A stretch of DNA of 64,000 bases from Bacillus sp. REN16. GTDB taxonomy: Bacteria; Bacillota; Bacilli; Bacillales; Bacillaceae_L. Where the stretch lies: positions 1 to 64,000 of the forward strand of contig NZ_JAJFZK010000008.1 in the NCBI RefSeq assembly GCF_020731355.1. The letters run 5' to 3'. The notes beneath the pieces are model-generated. The model saw only the letters and a list, made by a program, of their open reading frames with translations. It searched no databases and was not told the DNA's origin. Of this stretch, positions 24,805 to 35,181 are shown one piece after another. A program made the position numbers and the translations under genes. Numbering within the stretch: position 1 is the stretch's first letter; each line of letters begins with the position of its first letter.

Positions 24805-26121
24805 ATGACGAATAATGAGCATTTGAATGAGTTTGGATTTAATACAGTTTCTCTTCACGGGGGACAAAAGCCTGACCCAGTTACACGATCTAGAGCAGTT
24901 CCAATCTACCAGACAACATCGTATGTGTTCGATGATACAGATCATGCTGCCGCCCTGTTCAAGATGCAGGGGGAAGGGTACATCTATTCAAGAAATGCTA
25001 ATCCGACAAATTCTGTGTTCGAAGAAAGAATAGCTCAACTTGAAGGAGGAGTGGGAGCCTTTGCTGTCTCATCAGGGCAAGCTGCTGTAACCATTGCATT
25101 ACTTACATTAGCGAAAGCAGGAGATGAAATCGTAGCGACAAGTGCATTGTATGGGGGGACCTATACATTATTCTCAGAGACCTTTCGAAACTTTGGAGTT
25201 ACCGTACATTTTATTGACGGAAGAAGCTTTGAAAAAATCGAGCAGACAATAAATGCAAATACGAAAGCCATCTTCACAGAATCGATTGGAAATCCAAACT
25301 TAGAAATTGCTGATTTAGAGAAGCTAAGCGAGATTGCTCATAGAAACGGTATTCCATTGGTAGTCGATAATACATTTGCGACTCCCGTATTACTAAAACC
25401 GATTGAGTATGGTGCAGATATTGTTGTTCATTCCGCTACAAAATATATCGGTGGTCATGGGACCTCCATTGGGGGTGTGATTATAGATGCCGGAAAATTC
25501 CCTTGGGGAAATGGAAGATTTACTGATTTTACGAAGGTAAAACCCACTTTAAATAATCGTTCCTTTGTTGAAGCAGCCCAAGAGAAAGCATATATTGCAA
25601 AAGTCCGGTTTGAACTTGGTCATGATTTAGGAGCAACGCTTTCCCCTTTTAACAGCTGGCTGTTTATTCAAGGATTAGAATCTTTGCCGGTAAGAATGGA
25701 GAAACATGTTCGTAATGCACAAAAGGTTGCAGAATATTTATCTAATCATGAATTAGTGGACTGGGTGAACTTCCCAAGCTTTCCCCATGATCCTCAATAT
25801 GGGCTGGCAACAAAATATTTACCAAATGGGATAGGGGCAATTTTTACATTTGGTGTAGAGGGTGGTTTGGAAGTTGCAAAGGTATTTATCAATTCCTTAA
25901 AGTTACTTTCACATGTAGCGAATATCGGTGACTCCAAAACACTCATTATTCACCCTGCAAGCACAACACATTCAAGATTATCTCCTGAGGAACAGCTGCA
26001 AGCGGGGGTTACTCCAGAGTTGATCCGTATATCGATTGGATTAGAGGATGTACAGGATATTTTTGCCGATATTGATCAAGCATTGCAAATTAGCAGTCGA
26101 TTAACAAGTGTCCAAAGGTAA
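24805..26121 (+). CDS. metY: O-acetylhomoserine sulfhydrylase (MetY type)
   Basis: 438 residues, the usual size of O-acetylhomoserine aminocarboxypropyltransferase, a PLP enzyme that makes homocysteine from O-acetylhomoserine and sulfide. HSATKYIGGHGTSIGG contains the PLP Lys, YSRNANPTNSVFEERIAQLEGG and AVSSGQAAVT the cofactor pocket, and the C-terminal SKTLIIHPASTTHSRLSPEEQ block is typical of the family. AAAGGAG lies 11 bases upstream of the ATG. The gene is the first behind the SAM riboswitch and is therefore off when SAM is plentiful. Confidence 0.93.
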   Translation: MTNNEHLNEFGFNTVSLHGGQKPDPVTRSRAVPIYQTTSYVFDDTDHAAALFKMQGEGYIYSRNANPTNSVFEERIAQLEGGVGAFAVSSGQAAVTIALLTLAKAGDEIVATSALYGGTYTLFSETFRNFGVTVHFIDGRSFEKIEQTINANTKAIFTESIGNPNLEIADLEKLSEIAHRNGIPLVVDNTFATPVLLKPIEYGADIVVHSATKYIGGHGTSIGGVIIDAGKFPWGNGRFTDFTKVKPTLNNRSFVEAAQEKAYIAKVRFELGHDLGATLSPFNSWLFIQGLESLPVRMEKHVRNAQKVAEYLSNHELVDWVNFPSFPHDPQYGLATKYLPNGIGAIFTFGVEGGLEVAKVFINSLKLLSHVANIGDSKTLIIHPASTTHSRLSPEEQLQAGVTPELIRISIGLEDVQDIFADIDQALQISSRLTSVQR

Positions 26122-26183
26122 GATTTTTTAGATATAACCAAGTAAATCTATGTGAATAAAAATGAAAATGAAGGAGAGTTAAA

Positions 26184-26549
26184 ATGCTAATAGCCGTTGT
26201 TATTGACAAAACAGAAAATATTGTCCCGATTGTAGAGGGCCAGAAAGTTAGAATCTACAATACGGAAACGAGTGAGTATCAGGAATTTCCAAATCCAGCT
26301 CTTGAATTACAAGAAGGACGAAGGGGGGCTGCCTTAAAATTTGCCGAACAAAAAGGTGCTGCCGCATTTGCTGCACCACCTCAGACATTTTGTGAATTGT
26401 CTTATGAAAAAGCGTTAGCGAATCAAATAAAGTTTTTCCACTTACCTTCTGTTATTTCATTTAGTCAGTTTACAGAGCAAGTAAATAAGAGGGTAATTGA
26501 AGTTCAGGAAACACTTCCTAGCGATGAGATTGCACCTAGTTTTGTTTAA
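26184..26549 (+). CDS. Small protein of the sulfur operon, unknown family
   Basis: 121 residues, soluble, opening MLIAVVIDKTENIVPIVEG with EGQKVRIYNTET, a beta-strand pattern that recalls the NifX/NifB-type cofactor-binding fold, but no diagnostic Cys or His cluster is present (one Cys, in TFCELSYEKAL). AAGGAGAG precedes the ATG. It sits between the sulfhydrylase and two flavin monooxygenases under the same riboswitch, so a role in sulfur handling is likely from context only. Confidence 0.65.
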   Translation: MLIAVVIDKTENIVPIVEGQKVRIYNTETSEYQEFPNPALELQEGRRGAALKFAEQKGAAAFAAPPQTFCELSYEKALANQIKFFHLPSVISFSQFTEQVNKRVIEVQETLPSDEIAPSFV

Positions 26550-26592
26550 GTAGAAAAAAGTAACCTGCATAGTTAAAAGGAGTGATTATCAA

Positions 26593-27924
26593 TTGAGTTT
26601 ACAAAAAATGAATTTGGGACTTTTCTTAATGGGTACGGGTCATCATATAGTTTCATGGAGACATCAAAATGTACCCGGAAAATCTGCTATAAGTATTAAG
26701 TTTTATCAGGAAATAGCAAGCATTGCGGAGAAGGGTAAGTTGGATATGCTTTTCTTGAGTGATGGATTATCGTTTGACAAACATTCACATCCTGCGGAGC
26801 TAGTAAGATTTGAACCATTCACTTTGCTGGGAGCATTATCTGTCGTGACCAAACATATAGGTTTGGCTGCGACAGCAACCACAACGTATAATGAACCCTT
26901 TCATATCGCACGAAAGTTTCTATCTCTTGATCACCTGAGTGAAGGGAGATCAGCATGGAATGTGGTTACCTCTTATTATCAAACAGAAGCAAGAAACTTT
27001 ACTAAGAAGCAGCATCTTGATCACAGTATCCGATATAAGCGAGCAGAGGAATTTGTGAATGTAGTGAAGGGCCTTTGGGATAGCTGGGAAGAGGATGCAT
27101 TCCTATCTGATAAGGAATCAGGACAATACTTTGATGATAGTAAGTTGCATGGATTACATCATCATGGTGAGTTCTTCTCGGTAGAGGGACCATTAAATTC
27201 ATCCCGTTCGCCACAAGGAAGGCCAGTTATCATTCAAGCGGGATCATCAGAAGAGGGTATTAATCTCGCAGCGAAAACAGCTGATGTCATATTTACAGCA
27301 CAACAAACACTTGAGGGTGCACAGGATTTCTATAAAAAGGTAAAGGAAAAGGCTATTCAATATGGGCGCTCTTCAGAGGATATAAAAATCATGCCGGGAC
27401 TATCAATTTATACAGGAAGAACAAGGGAAGAAGCGGAAGGAAAGTATCATCAACTTCAGGATTTAATCACTCCAGAAGTGGGGTTACAAATCCTTTCTGA
27501 ATACCTAGGGGACTTTGATTTATCGCCTTACCCATTAGATGGTCCATTGCCGTCAAATATTCCTGAAACAAATATGAACAAGAGTAGAAGAAAGCTGTTA
27601 ATCGAGCTCGCTGAAAGAGAAAGTATGACGATTAGAGAATTGTCTAAACATGTAGCTGGTTCTAGAGGTCATCGAATTATATTTGGGGACCCACAGCAAA
27701 TTGCAGACCAAATGGAGGAATGGTTTGTAAATAAAGCAGCAGATGGATTCAACCTGATGCTGTCACAATTCCCTGATAGCCTAACAGATTTCGTTGAATT
27801 AGTGGTTCCAGAACTTCAGAAACGAGGATTGTTTAGAGAAGAATATGAAGGTGTGACTTTAAGGGAGAATCTTGGATTGCGGGAGCCGGAATATCGATAT
27901 GCGAGAAGTGGCGTAGAGGTTTAG
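26593..27924 (+). CDS. FMN-dependent monooxygenase, NtaA/SnaA/DszA family (1)
   Basis: 443 residues of the bacterial luciferase-like (LLM) superfamily. FLMGTGHHIVSWRH, SLDHLSEGRSAWNVVTSY and GRPVIIQAGSSEEGINLAA are subgroup hallmarks for FMNH2-dependent enzymes related to DszA and NtaA that oxidise sulfur- or nitrogen-containing organics. TTG 26593 is chosen because AAAGGAG lies 9-10 bases upstream; no ATG does better. It needs a separate flavin reductase, which is not encoded nearby. Context (S-box control, ABC importer) suggests release of sulfite or sulfur from an organosulfur compound. Confidence 0.88.
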   Translation: MSLQKMNLGLFLMGTGHHIVSWRHQNVPGKSAISIKFYQEIASIAEKGKLDMLFLSDGLSFDKHSHPAELVRFEPFTLLGALSVVTKHIGLAATATTTYNEPFHIARKFLSLDHLSEGRSAWNVVTSYYQTEARNFTKKQHLDHSIRYKRAEEFVNVVKGLWDSWEEDAFLSDKESGQYFDDSKLHGLHHHGEFFSVEGPLNSSRSPQGRPVIIQAGSSEEGINLAAKTADVIFTAQQTLEGAQDFYKKVKEKAIQYGRSSEDIKIMPGLSIYTGRTREEAEGKYHQLQDLITPEVGLQILSEYLGDFDLSPYPLDGPLPSNIPETNMNKSRRKLLIELAERESMTIRELSKHVAGSRGHRIIFGDPQQIADQMEEWFVNKAADGFNLMLSQFPDSLTDFVELVVPELQKRGLFREEYEGVTLRENLGLREPEYRYARSGVEV

Positions 27925-28033
27925 GTCGTACTAAAAGGAAACACTTTAACATGATAGCCAAGTATTTAGATGCGAATAATTTAAATTTGCTAATTGTTGA
28001 TAAAGCAATTTCATAAATAGAGGAGGAGTTTCA

Positions 28034-29368
28034 ATGACTAAGGAAAGAAAATTAAAGTTGGGAGCTTGGATACACGGAGTTGGAGGTGGATGGGGAGATT
28101 GGAGGCATCCTGATTCCTTACCAAATGCAAGCACCAATTTTGAGTTCTATAAGCAACAGGCTCAAAAGGCCGAAGAAGGAAAGTTAGACTTTGTTTTTAT
28201 TGCTGACAGTGTTTCTATTAATGAAAATTCCAGTCCGCATTATTTGAATAGATTTGAACCAGTTACCGTTTTGTCTTCTCTTGCAGCCGTAACAAATCAC
28301 ATCGGGTTAGTAGGCACTATTACTACGAGTTACAGCGAACCTTATACCGTTACTAGACAGCTTGCTTCTCTTGATCATATTAGCCATGGTAGGGCAGGCT
28401 GGAATGTAGTCACATCATGGCTTTCAGGAACTTCTGACAATTACAATAAGAAACCACATCCTCCTCATGATTTGCGTTACAAAATGGCACAGGAATACCT
28501 AGAAGTAGCTAAAGGGTTATGGGATTCGTGGGAAGATGATGCTTTTGTCTATGATAAAGAGTCTGGAGTCTTTTTTGACAAAGAGAAACTTCATACGTTA
28601 AATCATGAGGGAGAGTTCTTTTCAGTTAAAGGACCATTAAATATCGCACGTTCCAAACAAGGTCAGCCTGTTATTTTCCAAGCCGGTAAATCAGAAGTAG
28701 GAAGAGATTTTGCAGCACGAAACGCAAATGTGATTTTTGCAGGGGAAGGAACGGATATTGAGGAATCCAAAGAATATTTTGCCGATGTAAAACAAAGGGC
28801 TCGTGGGTTTGGAAGAAATCCAAACCAGGTTTCCCTTCTGCCAGGGATTATTCCGATTATTGGTGATACGCAGGAAGAAGCGGATCGCAAGCATCAAGAA
28901 ATTGCAAATCTAGTCTCTATAGATAAAGCACTTAATGCACTAGGTAGACCATTTGATGATCATGATTTTACTCAATATCCACTTGATGAGCCATTTCCTG
29001 ATCTAGGGAGTTTAGGAAGCAATAGTCATCAAGGTATGTCCGACATAATTAAAAGAAATGCGAAGGAGAAAAATTTAACGTTGCGTCAAGTGGCACTGGA
29101 CTTTGCTACACCGAAGGGAAGATTTGTTGGAACTCCGGAAAAAGTAGCAGATCTTATCCAGCGATGGTTTGAGGAAGAAGCATCTGATGGATTTATCATT
29201 GGGGCAGCAACACCGAAAGGACTGCCTGAGTTCGTAGATCGTGTTGTGCCTATTTTGCAAGAACGTGGAATATATAGAACAGAGTATGAGCATGACACTT
29301 TAAGAGGAAATTTAGGATTAGAAATACCTGAAAATCGGAACGCTAGAAAGCCAGTTCAACAGTTGTGA
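28034..29368 (+). CDS. FMN-dependent monooxygenase, NtaA/SnaA/DszA family (2)
   Basis: 444 residues, clearly a paralogue of the preceding enzyme: [41 protein letters not shown] and [19 protein letters not shown] align block by block. The two may act on successive intermediates, or on different substrates, or form a heteromer; the sequence does not decide. AGAGGAGG precedes the ATG. It is followed by a binding-lipoprotein gene, making the pair part of an uptake-and-oxidation unit. Confidence 0.88.
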   Translation: MTKERKLKLGAWIHGVGGGWGDWRHPDSLPNASTNFEFYKQQAQKAEEGKLDFVFIADSVSINENSSPHYLNRFEPVTVLSSLAAVTNHIGLVGTITTSYSEPYTVTRQLASLDHISHGRAGWNVVTSWLSGTSDNYNKKPHPPHDLRYKMAQEYLEVAKGLWDSWEDDAFVYDKESGVFFDKEKLHTLNHEGEFFSVKGPLNIARSKQGQPVIFQAGKSEVGRDFAARNANVIFAGEGTDIEESKEYFADVKQRARGFGRNPNQVSLLPGIIPIIGDTQEEADRKHQEIANLVSIDKALNALGRPFDDHDFTQYPLDEPFPDLGSLGSNSHQGMSDIIKRNAKEKNLTLRQVALDFATPKGRFVGTPEKVADLIQRWFEEEASDGFIIGAATPKGLPEFVDRVVPILQERGIYRTEYEHDTLRGNLGLEIPENRNARKPVQQL

Positions 29369-29434
29369 GCAAAGTAAGTAAGATAGAACATTACGTACTT
29401 TAGACAAAGCTAGTATAGAGAAGAGGGAAATTTT

Positions 29435-31075
29435 GTGAAGAAGTTATATATACAAATATTTATCATTTTAATCGCATTTAGTGTTCTTCTAGCAGGATGT
29501 TCGAATACTGAATCAAATAATGATGAAGCTAGTGGAGCGGCTGCTGAGGGTGAGATAACACCCGGGGGAGAATTGAAATGGGCACTTGCTGGTACCGTAA
29601 CACAAGACAATCTTGATGCTCATAAATCATTGAATGCACAAAATGGTCGGGTTATGAGATCACTTTATGATAGTTTGGTAGTTGAACTAGAGGATGGAAC
29701 CATTAAACCATGGCTGGCTACCTCATGGGAGATTTCAGCCGATAACAAAAGCTATTTATTCAAGCTTCGAGAAGATGTAACTTTCCATGATGGGACGCCA
29801 TTCAATGCTGAAGCAGTTAAATTTAATTTTGAAAGAATTAAAGATCCGGCAACAAAATCTACTAATTCATTAAATGCGATCGGTCCTTTTGAGTCGGCAG
29901 AAGTAATTGATGAGTTTACAGTGAAAATTAATTTTTCTACACCCTTTGCACCATTTTTAAGTAATGCTGCTAAGGCCGATTTAGGAATGGTATCCCCTGC
30001 TGCAGTTGAAAAATTTGGTGACGCCTTTCCACAAAATCCAGTAGGTACAGGTCCATTTAAATTAGAAAAATTCACTCTAGGAACACAGGTTGAACTAGTA
30101 AAAAATGAGGACTATAATTGGGCACCCGAAAATGCTGGACATCAGGGACCAGCATATCTTGATAAAATTACCATTCAATTTGTACCAGAAGAAGCGACTC
30201 GTGTTGGGGTCTTACAAAGCAAACAAGTACACGTGGCTGATATTATTCCACCTCAAAATTTAGTTGCACTAAAAAAGGATAATCAATTTAATGTTATTGA
30301 AACTGAATTGAAACAAATAAATTTTTCATTATATTTAAATCCAAGTAGAAAACCATGGGATGACGTAAAAGTGAGGAAAGCGGTACGATCAGCTCTTAAT
30401 ATTAAATCCGCAGTAGACACTATATATTTAGGCACTTCAGAACAGGCTTGGTCACCGCTTACAAAAACAATGTTTTCTTACACTGAAACTGTAGAAAACT
30501 CTTGGAAACAAGATTTAGAAGAAACAAGCAAACTACTCCAGGAAACAGGCTGGAAAAAAGGGTCTGATGGTTTATGGGAAAAAGATGGAAAACCTTTAAC
30601 CATAGATTTAATTGATACTCAAGGTAACCGTGAAAAACGAATTGATTTAATCACAGTGTTTCAACAGCAGCTAAAACAAGCAGGTATTCAATTAAACATC
30701 GTTTCATTATCAGCAGGTGCTTATGATGAACGAAGATTTAATGGTGAATACGATATGTTTGCTTCCAGTCAATTTTACGGGGATCCAGATGTTATGAGAT
30801 CGATCTTTTCAACAAAAGGGCCTTATGGGTTAGCAACACCTTCACGAGTTAACGTACCTGAACTCGATGAATGGTTAGAACAGGGGTATTTAGAACAGGA
30901 TCCAGAAAAACGCAAAGAAATATATACAAAAGTACAAGAATATATCATTGAAAATGTATATTCTATCCCTACTTATTTATTCCAGTACTCAATTGCAACA
31001 GTAAAAGAAGTAAAAGGAATTCGATTCCATTCTCCAGCATTTCCTGATTTTTATGATGCTTGGATTCAACAATAA
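29435..31075 (+). CDS. Family 5 substrate-binding lipoprotein (canonical order)
   Basis: 546 residues with a lipoprotein signal (LLAGC, Cys about residue 22). Domain order is the normal one: LKWALAGTVTQDNLDAHKSL and FHDGTPFNAEAVKFNFERIK at the N-terminus, NPVGTGPFKLEKF in the middle, EYDMFASSQFYGDPDVMRS near the end. It starts with GTG 29435 after AGAGGGA. It binds the substrate, probably a peptide- or organosulfur-type compound given the monooxygenase neighbours, outside the membrane. It is the useful in-window reference for the permuted protein at 20325. Confidence 0.92.
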   Translation: MKKLYIQIFIILIAFSVLLAGCSNTESNNDEASGAAAEGEITPGGELKWALAGTVTQDNLDAHKSLNAQNGRVMRSLYDSLVVELEDGTIKPWLATSWEISADNKSYLFKLREDVTFHDGTPFNAEAVKFNFERIKDPATKSTNSLNAIGPFESAEVIDEFTVKINFSTPFAPFLSNAAKADLGMVSPAAVEKFGDAFPQNPVGTGPFKLEKFTLGTQVELVKNEDYNWAPENAGHQGPAYLDKITIQFVPEEATRVGVLQSKQVHVADIIPPQNLVALKKDNQFNVIETELKQINFSLYLNPSRKPWDDVKVRKAVRSALNIKSAVDTIYLGTSEQAWSPLTKTMFSYTETVENSWKQDLEETSKLLQETGWKKGSDGLWEKDGKPLTIDLIDTQGNREKRIDLITVFQQQLKQAGIQLNIVSLSAGAYDERRFNGEYDMFASSQFYGDPDVMRSIFSTKGPYGLATPSRVNVPELDEWLEQGYLEQDPEKRKEIYTKVQEYIIENVYSIPTYLFQYSIATVKEVKGIRFHSPAFPDFYDAWIQQ

Positions 31076-31098
31076 CAATCACTAAAGGAGTCTTAGGT

Positions 31099-32028
31099 AT
31101 GCTTAAATTTGTATTAAGAAGAATATTAGTATCCCTTCTTGTCGTCCTGGGCTCAGTAACATTAGTATTTTTTCTCCTCCATATATTACCGGGTGATTCT
31201 GCCCGGATGGTTGGAGGAGAAAATATGAGCGAAGAGAGAGTTGCCGAATTACAGACAAGATTGGGCTTAGACCGCCCAGTTAATGAGCAATATGCTGATT
31301 ATATAAAAGGTTTGGTGACTTTCAATTTAGGTGAGTCATTTGTGGATAATCAGCCAGTGATTAATAAGCTTATGGTGAATATTCCCGCCACTATATCTTT
31401 AACTCTAGGAAGTGGGTTTATAGCAATAATTATAGGTGTCGTATTTGGAGTACTATCAGCTATTTACCAAAATCGATGGCTGGATTATATTGTTCGAGTT
31501 ATAGGGCTTTTTAGCATTTCTATGCCGACATTTTGGCTTGGAATACTTCTTATACTTATCTTTTCCATTAATTTAAATTGGTTTCCAGCTATTGGGAATG
31601 GTAGTTTTAAACAGTTAGTTTTGCCAGCCCTCTGTTTGGGTATAACCCAATCTGGTTTATTAACAAGAATCATACGGAATAGTGTTCTAGAAATTATTAA
31701 TGAACAGTTTGTCTCAACACTTAGGGCCAAAGGTTTATCGGAAAAAATAGTTATGTATAAGCATGTCTTACGCAATGCACTTTTACCAGGAATAACAGTT
31801 CTAGGAATTTTAATTGGGGATTTACTCGCTGGCTCTGTCGTGACAGAAACTGTTTTTTCTAGACAAGGAATTGGAAGAGTTGTAGTTGATGCAATCAATC
31901 AAAAAGATATTCCTATGATTCAAGGTGTTATTTTAGTTGCGGCAATTATGTACGTTCTTGTTAATTTCATTGTTGATCTTTCTTATGCCTACATCGATCC
32001 TAGATTACGAAAATCTACTATTAAATAA
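31099..32028 (+). CDS. ABC importer permease, DppB type
   Basis: 309 residues from ATG 31099, with AAAGGAG about 8 bases upstream; an earlier in-frame TTG at 31060 overlaps the lipoprotein gene and is rejected. Six membrane segments and the conserved features LGLDRPVNEQYADYIKGLVT, SMPTFWLGILLILIF and the EAA loop STLRAKGLSEKIVMYKHVLRN identify it as DppB/OppB. It pairs with the next gene product. Standard family length, unlike the 476-residue homologue at 17334. Confidence 0.92.
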   Translation: MLKFVLRRILVSLLVVLGSVTLVFFLLHILPGDSARMVGGENMSEERVAELQTRLGLDRPVNEQYADYIKGLVTFNLGESFVDNQPVINKLMVNIPATISLTLGSGFIAIIIGVVFGVLSAIYQNRWLDYIVRVIGLFSISMPTFWLGILLILIFSINLNWFPAIGNGSFKQLVLPALCLGITQSGLLTRIIRNSVLEIINEQFVSTLRAKGLSEKIVMYKHVLRNALLPGITVLGILIGDLLAGSVVTETVFSRQGIGRVVVDAINQKDIPMIQGVILVAAIMYVLVNFIVDLSYAYIDPRLRKSTIK

Positions 32029-32065
32029 ATCTTGGAAAATATAAAACGTGTGAGGTGGTAATTGA

Positions 32066-32962
32066 ATGATTTCAAATTCGGGCACTGTTAGGGAGACTCT
32101 AACCCAGACTCTAAAAGAAAAGGATATTGGTTATAGAGCAAGACGTATAAAATGGTCAAAGGTAATCCTAATACTGTCCACGTTAATCATTGCCTTTATT
32201 GTTAGTTGTGCTCTATTTCCTCAATGGATTGCACCATACTCGCCCACTCAGATGAATACTCAATCCGTCATGCAGCCACCTAGTTTGTCCTATGTCTTGG
32301 GAACGGATCAATTTGGTCGTGACATTTTTAGTTTAATTGTTTATGGAGCAAGGCAGTCATTATTAACAGGTGTAGCATCCGTTGCATTAGGTGGTTTAGC
32401 AGGAACGATCATCGGCTTAATTGCCGGATATGCTGGTGGTATTATTGACACCATCTTTATGAGATTTATAGATATTCTGATGACTATTCCCAATATACTG
32501 TTAGCCATAGCTATTTCTTCAGCACTTGGTGCAAGTTTAGGAAATATCATTTTAGCAATTAGTGTTGCTTCCATTCCTGGATATTCTAGGGTTATAAGAA
32601 GCCAGGTTATTGCAGTAAAAAGCCGCCCTTTTGTTGATGCCTCCCGATCAATAGGAACATCACATTTAAACATTTTGTTCCGTCATATTTTTCCGAATTG
32701 TATTTCTCCATTACTTGTGATGGCTACAATAGGGGTCGGAACGAGCATTCTAATCGGAACAGGTCTTAGTTTTCTGGGACTAGGAGTAATCCAGGAAATA
32801 CCAGACTGGGGCTATATGCTTTCTCAAGGTCGAAGCTATATAACAGTAGCTTGGTGGATTGTTACATTTCCTGGGTTAGCCATTACCATTCTAGTTATTG
32901 CAGTGAATCTAATCGGAGATGAACTACGAAATCAACTAGATCCAAAGCATTCCAAAAATTAA
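32066..32962 (+). CDS. ABC importer permease, DppC type
   Basis: 298 residues of DppC/OppC type: LGTDQFGRDIFSLIVYGARQ, MRFIDILMTIPNILLAIAIS, and the EAA loop DASRSIGTSHLNILFRHIFPN. A soluble N-terminus of about 35 residues precedes the first membrane segment. GAGGTGG is 7 bases or more upstream of the ATG. It forms the transport channel with the 31099 product and is energised by the fused ATPase directly downstream. Confidence 0.92.
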   Translation: MISNSGTVRETLTQTLKEKDIGYRARRIKWSKVILILSTLIIAFIVSCALFPQWIAPYSPTQMNTQSVMQPPSLSYVLGTDQFGRDIFSLIVYGARQSLLTGVASVALGGLAGTIIGLIAGYAGGIIDTIFMRFIDILMTIPNILLAIAISSALGASLGNIILAISVASIPGYSRVIRSQVIAVKSRPFVDASRSIGTSHLNILFRHIFPNCISPLLVMATIGVGTSILIGTGLSFLGLGVIQEIPDWGYMLSQGRSYITVAWWIVTFPGLAITILVIAVNLIGDELRNQLDPKHSKN

Positions 32963-32986
32963 GAATTACGGGGAGGTGGGTTGGAA

Positions 32987-35005
32987 TTGAAACCACTCTT
33001 AAATGTTCAAGAACTATCGGTTGGATTTAAAACACAAAATGAAATGTTGAATGCTGTTAACAAGGTCAATTTGCAAGTAAATAAAGGTGAGATTGTTTGT
33101 TTGGTTGGTGAATCCGGAAGTGGAAAGACGATTACTTCTCTTTCCATCATGCGTCTAATTGATTTTAATAACGGAATTATTACTAATGGAGAAATCTTGT
33201 TGGAAGGGCAAAGCTTGGTTGGGATATCGCAGAAAAAAATGAGTGAGTTTCGGGGTAAAAAAATAGCAATGGTATTTCAAGAGCCTATGTCAGCCTTAGA
33301 TCCAGTGTTCACGATTGGTCATCAAATAACCGAGGTAATGCTTCATCATAACGGGGTGAGTAAGGAAGAAGCAACTGAAAAAGCAATAGAATTATTGCGA
33401 AGAGTTGGAATTCCTGAGCCAGAATTAAGAATGAAACAATATCCTTATGAATTATCAGGGGGAATGCTTCAGCGCGTTATGATTGCAATCGCACTAGCTT
33501 GCGGTCCTGAATTACTTATTGCAGATGAACCTACTACGGCACTAGATGTAACCACACAAGCACAAATTCTTGCATTGCTTCAGGAGTTAAAAGAGGAATT
33601 TAACATGTCCATTTTACTCATCACACATGACTTAGGAATTGCTGCTGAAATGGCTGATCGAATTGTTGTAATGTATTCTGCACAGGTTGTCGAGGAAGGA
33701 TCTGTTTTTCAGTTATTCGAACTTCCGCGTCATCCTTATACAAAGGGTTTGCTGCAATCCATTGTACCTTTAGATAGTGTACAAAGAAGCCGTTTGTACT
33801 CGATTGATGGTTCCATCCCGGCATTAGATAGTATACCAACTGGCTGTAGATTTCACCCTCGTTGTCCATATGCTACGGAAAAGTGTGCAATTGAAGAACC
33901 TCCATTAGTGGAGTATGAAGGTCATAAAGTCGCATGTTGGCATACTGAGAAAGTTGAATTATCAAAACCAAATAATGTAACCTCTGTTTCAGAAAATAAA
34001 AGCGAGTATAAAACATTGAGAGTACAAAATAACTCAGATGAAGATTCACTCATTGAAATTAAGGATCTTAAGAAGTACTTTCCAATTGAAAAAGGATTAT
34101 TAAATAGAAAGAAAAAATTTGTTCGTGCTGTAGATGATGTATCCTTCACCATTAAACAAGGGGAAACTTTCGGACTTGTTGGAGAATCTGGCTGTGGAAA
34201 ATCTACTTTAGGCCGTGTCATTTTGCAATTGGAAAAAGCTACAAACGGAAAAGTATTGTTCCAAGGTAGGAACTTGCTTGAATTAAATAAATCAGAATCA
34301 AAAAAAGCAAAGGCTGATATGCAAGTTGTTTTTCAAGATCCATATGGTTCAATCAATCCAAGATGGAAAGTTGGAGATGTAATAGGCGAACCACTTTGGG
34401 TACATCAATCATTGAAAGAGAAAGAAAAAAAAGAAAAAGTATTAGAAATCATGAAGTTAGTAGGACTTAATTCAAGCTGGTATGACAGGTTTCCAAATGA
34501 ATTCTCAGGTGGACAGAGGCAACGGATTGGAATTGCACGAGCGATCTCTTTAAATCCACAATTTATTGTTGCAGATGAGGCAGTTTCTGCACTGGATGTA
34601 TCTGTACAATCGCAAATAATTAATCTATTTCAAGAGCTCCAAGATAATCTTGGTTTAACCTATTTATTTATTGGTCACGGTTTAAATGTTGTCCGTCATA
34701 TTTCAAATAGGATTGGGGTTATGTATTTAGGGAAACTGGTAGAAATTGCACCAGCAGATGCGTTGTTTCTTCGTCCGGCACATCATTATACAAAGGCACT
34801 GTTAAACGCTATTCCAATTGCTGACCCAACGAAAAGAAGAGAAAGGATTACAATTAAGGGTGAAGTCCCATCCCCGGCCAATCCGCCATCTGGATGCCGT
34901 TTTCATCCTCGCTGTCCTGCTGCGACAGCACTTTGCAAGGAAATAGTACCAGAATTAAAAGTGATTAATTCGGAACATTTTGTTGCATGCCATTATCCAG
35001 TATAA
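32987..35005 (+). CDS. Fused DppD-DppF ATP-binding protein
   Basis: About 672 residues with two ABC domains: Walker [12 protein letters not shown] and [11 protein letters not shown], signatures [12 protein letters not shown] and [12 protein letters not shown], Walker [13 protein letters not shown] and [12 protein letters not shown]. Each half ends with the oligopeptide/dipeptide extension that carries a Cys cluster ([14 protein letters not shown] and [14 protein letters not shown]), typical of DppD/DppF with an iron-sulfur or structural role. The second Walker B reads ADEAVSALD and the switch region has GHGLN rather than the usual THDL, a conspicuous deviation. Start is TTG 32987 or 32981 after GGGGAGGTGG. 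Confidence 0.9.
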   Translation: MKPLLNVQELSVGFKTQNEMLNAVNKVNLQVNKGEIVCLVGESGSGKTITSLSIMRLIDFNNGIITNGEILLEGQSLVGISQKKMSEFRGKKIAMVFQEPMSALDPVFTIGHQITEVMLHHNGVSKEEATEKAIELLRRVGIPEPELRMKQYPYELSGGMLQRVMIAIALACGPELLIADEPTTALDVTTQAQILALLQELKEEFNMSILLITHDLGIAAEMADRIVVMYSAQVVEEGSVFQLFELPRHPYTKGLLQSIVPLDSVQRSRLYSIDGSIPALDSIPTGCRFHPRCPYATEKCAIEEPPLVEYEGHKVACWHTEKVELSKPNNVTSVSENKSEYKTLRVQNNSDEDSLIEIKDLKKYFPIEKGLLNRKKKFVRAVDDVSFTIKQGETFGLVGESGCGKSTLGRVILQLEKATNGKVLFQGRNLLELNKSESKKAKADMQVVFQDPYGSINPRWKVGDVIGEPLWVHQSLKEKEKKEKVLEIMKLVGLNSSWYDRFPNEFSGGQRQRIGIARAISLNPQFIVADEAVSALDVSVQSQIINLFQELQDNLGLTYLFIGHGLNVVRHISNRIGVMYLGKLVEIAPADALFLRPAHHYTKALLNAIPIADPTKRRERITIKGEVPSPANPPSGCRFHPRCPAATALCKEIVPELKVINSEHFVACHYPV

Positions 35006-35181
35006 GTAGACGAAAAGAAGTTAAAAAAGGATGAAAATGTTTTATTTTGATGCACTTGCAAGTGAGTTTCCATTTGCAAGATAAGGAGAAAGATGTTGCG
35101 ATTTCCAATTGGAAAAGTCTTCTTCTATATAGTAGGCTTTTAACTTTTTTCGAGGATTTTATGACGACTAGGGGAGTGAAA

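Noticed and set aside
35047-35181. N-terminal extension of yitJ to 35047
   Set aside because: The extra 45 codons do not resemble the family, and ATG 35182 has a proper ribosome site.
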